DNA from: Pseudomonadota bacterium | GTDB taxonomy: Bacteria; Pseudomonadota; Alphaproteobacteria; Caulobacterales; Caulobacteraceae | DNA length: 31,064 nt | NCBI GenBank assembly: GCA_023434265.1 | Contig: JAEYTA010000120.1 | Coordinates: 1-31,064, forward strand | Direction: 5' to 3' | Shown here: positions 30,075-31,064 of the stretch, one piece after another | How the letters are laid out: every line of letters begins with the position of its first letter | Position numbering within the stretch: the stretch's first letter is position 1 | Made by a program: the position numbers and the translations under genes | Notes under the pieces: model-generated | What the model saw: the letters and a program-made list of their open reading frames with translations, nothing else | Told to the model about the DNA's origin: nothing | The model's database searches: none

Positions 30075-31064
30075 TGAGCCAGACCGCCCTTTACCTGCAG
30101 CTGGCCGCGGAGATCATCGCCGTCCTCGTCATTTCGACGGGTCTGCTGCAGAACCTGATCTATCTGGTCCAGCTCGGGCTGGCGGGGGCGGCCCTGATCC
30201 AGACGCCGCCAACGCCGTCCGGCGGCCTGTTGTGGCGGCGCTACGCCGACGCCGCGCCCCCGATCGCGCTCCTCGCCCCGGCCTATAACGAGGCTTTGAC
30301 CATCGCCGAGAGTGTGCGGTCGCTCCTGTCGCTGCAGTATCCAAGTTTTGAGGTCATCGTCGTCAACGACGGCTCGAAGGACGAGACCCTGCAGGTCCTC
30401 ATCGACACCTTCGAGTTGAAGCCCGTCCACCGGCACTACGAGACCGGCATCGCTCACCAGCCAATCAGGGGCGTCTATGGCGCAACGCACCAGCCGCGCC
30501 TGATCGTGGTGGACAAGGAGAACGGCGGAAAAGCCGACGCCCTGAACGCCGGCATCAATGTCTCACGAGCGCCGATCTTCTGCTCGATGGACGCCGATTC
30601 CCTGCTCGAGCCCGACGCCTTGCTCCGTGCCGTGCGGCCGTTCGTCGAAGATCCGGAACGGACGGTGGCCGTCGGCGGCACCATTCGTATCGCCAACGGC
30701 TGCGTCATCTCGCACGGGCGAGTGATGGAGGTCCGACCGCCACGGAACTTCCTGGCCTTGCTGCAGACTGTCGAATACCTGCGCGCCTTCCTGATGGCCC
30801 GACTGGCTTGGAGCCGGATCAATGCGCTGACGATCATCTCGGGCGCCTTTGGCCTGTTCCGCCGCGCGCGGGTGATCGAGGCCGGAGGCTACACGCACGG
30901 CACGGTCGGCGAAGACATGGAGCTGGTGGTCAAACTGCACCGGCTAATGCGCGACAAGGGTCTGCCTTACCGCGTCGCCTTCGTCCCAGAACCGGTCTGC
31001 TGGACCGAGGCGCCGGAGGACCTGCGCGTGCTGGGCCGGGCGCGGGCGCCCGGGCCCCCCGCCG
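30074..31064 (+). CDS. Family 2 processive glycosyltransferase (3' end missing)
   Basis: The first 330 codons are present. ATG 30074 shares one base with the HEAT gene stop (TGATG). An N-terminal transmembrane helix (~10-40) leads into a GT-A domain: LLAPAYNEALTIAESV, the nucleotide-binding Asp99 (VVNDGSKDET), KENGGKADALNAGI, the DxD motif Asp173-Ala-Asp175 (CSMDADSLLE) and the acceptor motif around Asp281 (TVGEDMELVVKLHR). This is the pattern of membrane polysaccharide synthases such as PgaC, NfrB-like and cellulose synthase-type enzymes, which polymerise a nucleotide sugar and extrude the chain. The polymer cannot be told from the sequence. The expected Q-x-x-R-W motif should follow DLRVLGR, but the last ~25 bases are almost pure G/C and do not encode it. 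Confidence 0.9.
   Translation, partial: MSQTALYLQLAAEIIAVLVISTGLLQNLIYLVQLGLAGAALIQTPPTPSGGLLWRRYADAAPPIALLAPAYNEALTIAESVRSLLSLQYPSFEVIVVNDGSKDETLQVLIDTFELKPVHRHYETGIAHQPIRGVYGATHQPRLIVVDKENGGKADALNAGINVSRAPIFCSMDADSLLEPDALLRAVRPFVEDPERTVAVGGTIRIANGCVISHGRVMEVRPPRNFLALLQTVEYLRAFLMARLAWSRINALTIISGAFGLFRRARVIEAGGYTHGTVGEDMELVVKLHRLMRDKGLPYRVAFVPEPVCWTEAPEDLRVLGRARAPGPPA

Overview
The window is one GC-rich, densely packed stretch of a bacterial chromosome, most likely an alphaproteobacterium of the Caulobacterales (Brevundimonas-like). I infer this from the codon bias, the fused cytochrome oxidase subunits I and III, the style of the M16 peptidase and TolB-amidohydrolase, and several exact matches to the alphaproteobacterial sigma-EcfG (general stress response) promoter pattern. 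No rRNA, tRNA, insertion sequence, phage gene or CRISPR array was seen. The two ends cut through genes.

Region 1 (1-7875) is respiratory. It starts inside a membrane-bound PQQ-dependent sugar/polyol dehydrogenase, followed with 4-base overlaps by a CtaG_Caa3-type assembly protein and a cytochrome b561. A diheme lipoprotein cytochrome c runs the other way, and its 3' end overlaps the b561 3' end. Divergent from it lies an operon of a monoheme lipoprotein cytochrome c, a caa3-type oxidase subunit II with CuA and heme c, a fused subunit I+III, and a small three-helix membrane protein. The 118-base gap between the divergent genes holds a symmetric pair of sigma-EcfG-like promoters whose -35 boxes form a palindrome. 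Together the genes suggest periplasmic oxidation of a sugar or alcohol, feeding quinone, cytochromes c and a stress-inducible terminal oxidase.

Region 2 (7890-17082) is exported hydrolases: a TolB-propeller amidohydrolase and an M16 zinc peptidase on the minus strand, separated by a convincing intrinsic terminator, then a divergent serralysin-like RTX zinc protease with an embedded PPC-like domain.

Region 3 (17116-19712, minus strand) holds an MFS transporter with an unusual N-terminal extension, two small related membrane proteins (DUF5985-like) and a small winged-helix-like protein. The last three overlap start-to-stop.

Region 4 (19973-31064, plus strand) is the most striking. A giant soluble hybrid histidine kinase carries a long array of 92-residue HAMP-type repeats, as in fungal group III (Nik1/Os-1) kinases. 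It is coupled by a GTGA overlap to a second hybrid kinase (REC-PAS-HK-REC). Then come a single-domain receiver, a TPR plus beta-barrel (YaiO-like) protein, a membrane-anchored HEAT-repeat protein and a processive family 2 glycosyltransferase cut by the window end. I read this as a phosphorelay linked to synthase-dependent exopolysaccharide production. Tandem sigma-EcfG-like promoters lie in front of the first kinase, so the same stress sigma factor may control both the caa3 oxidase and the polysaccharide cluster.
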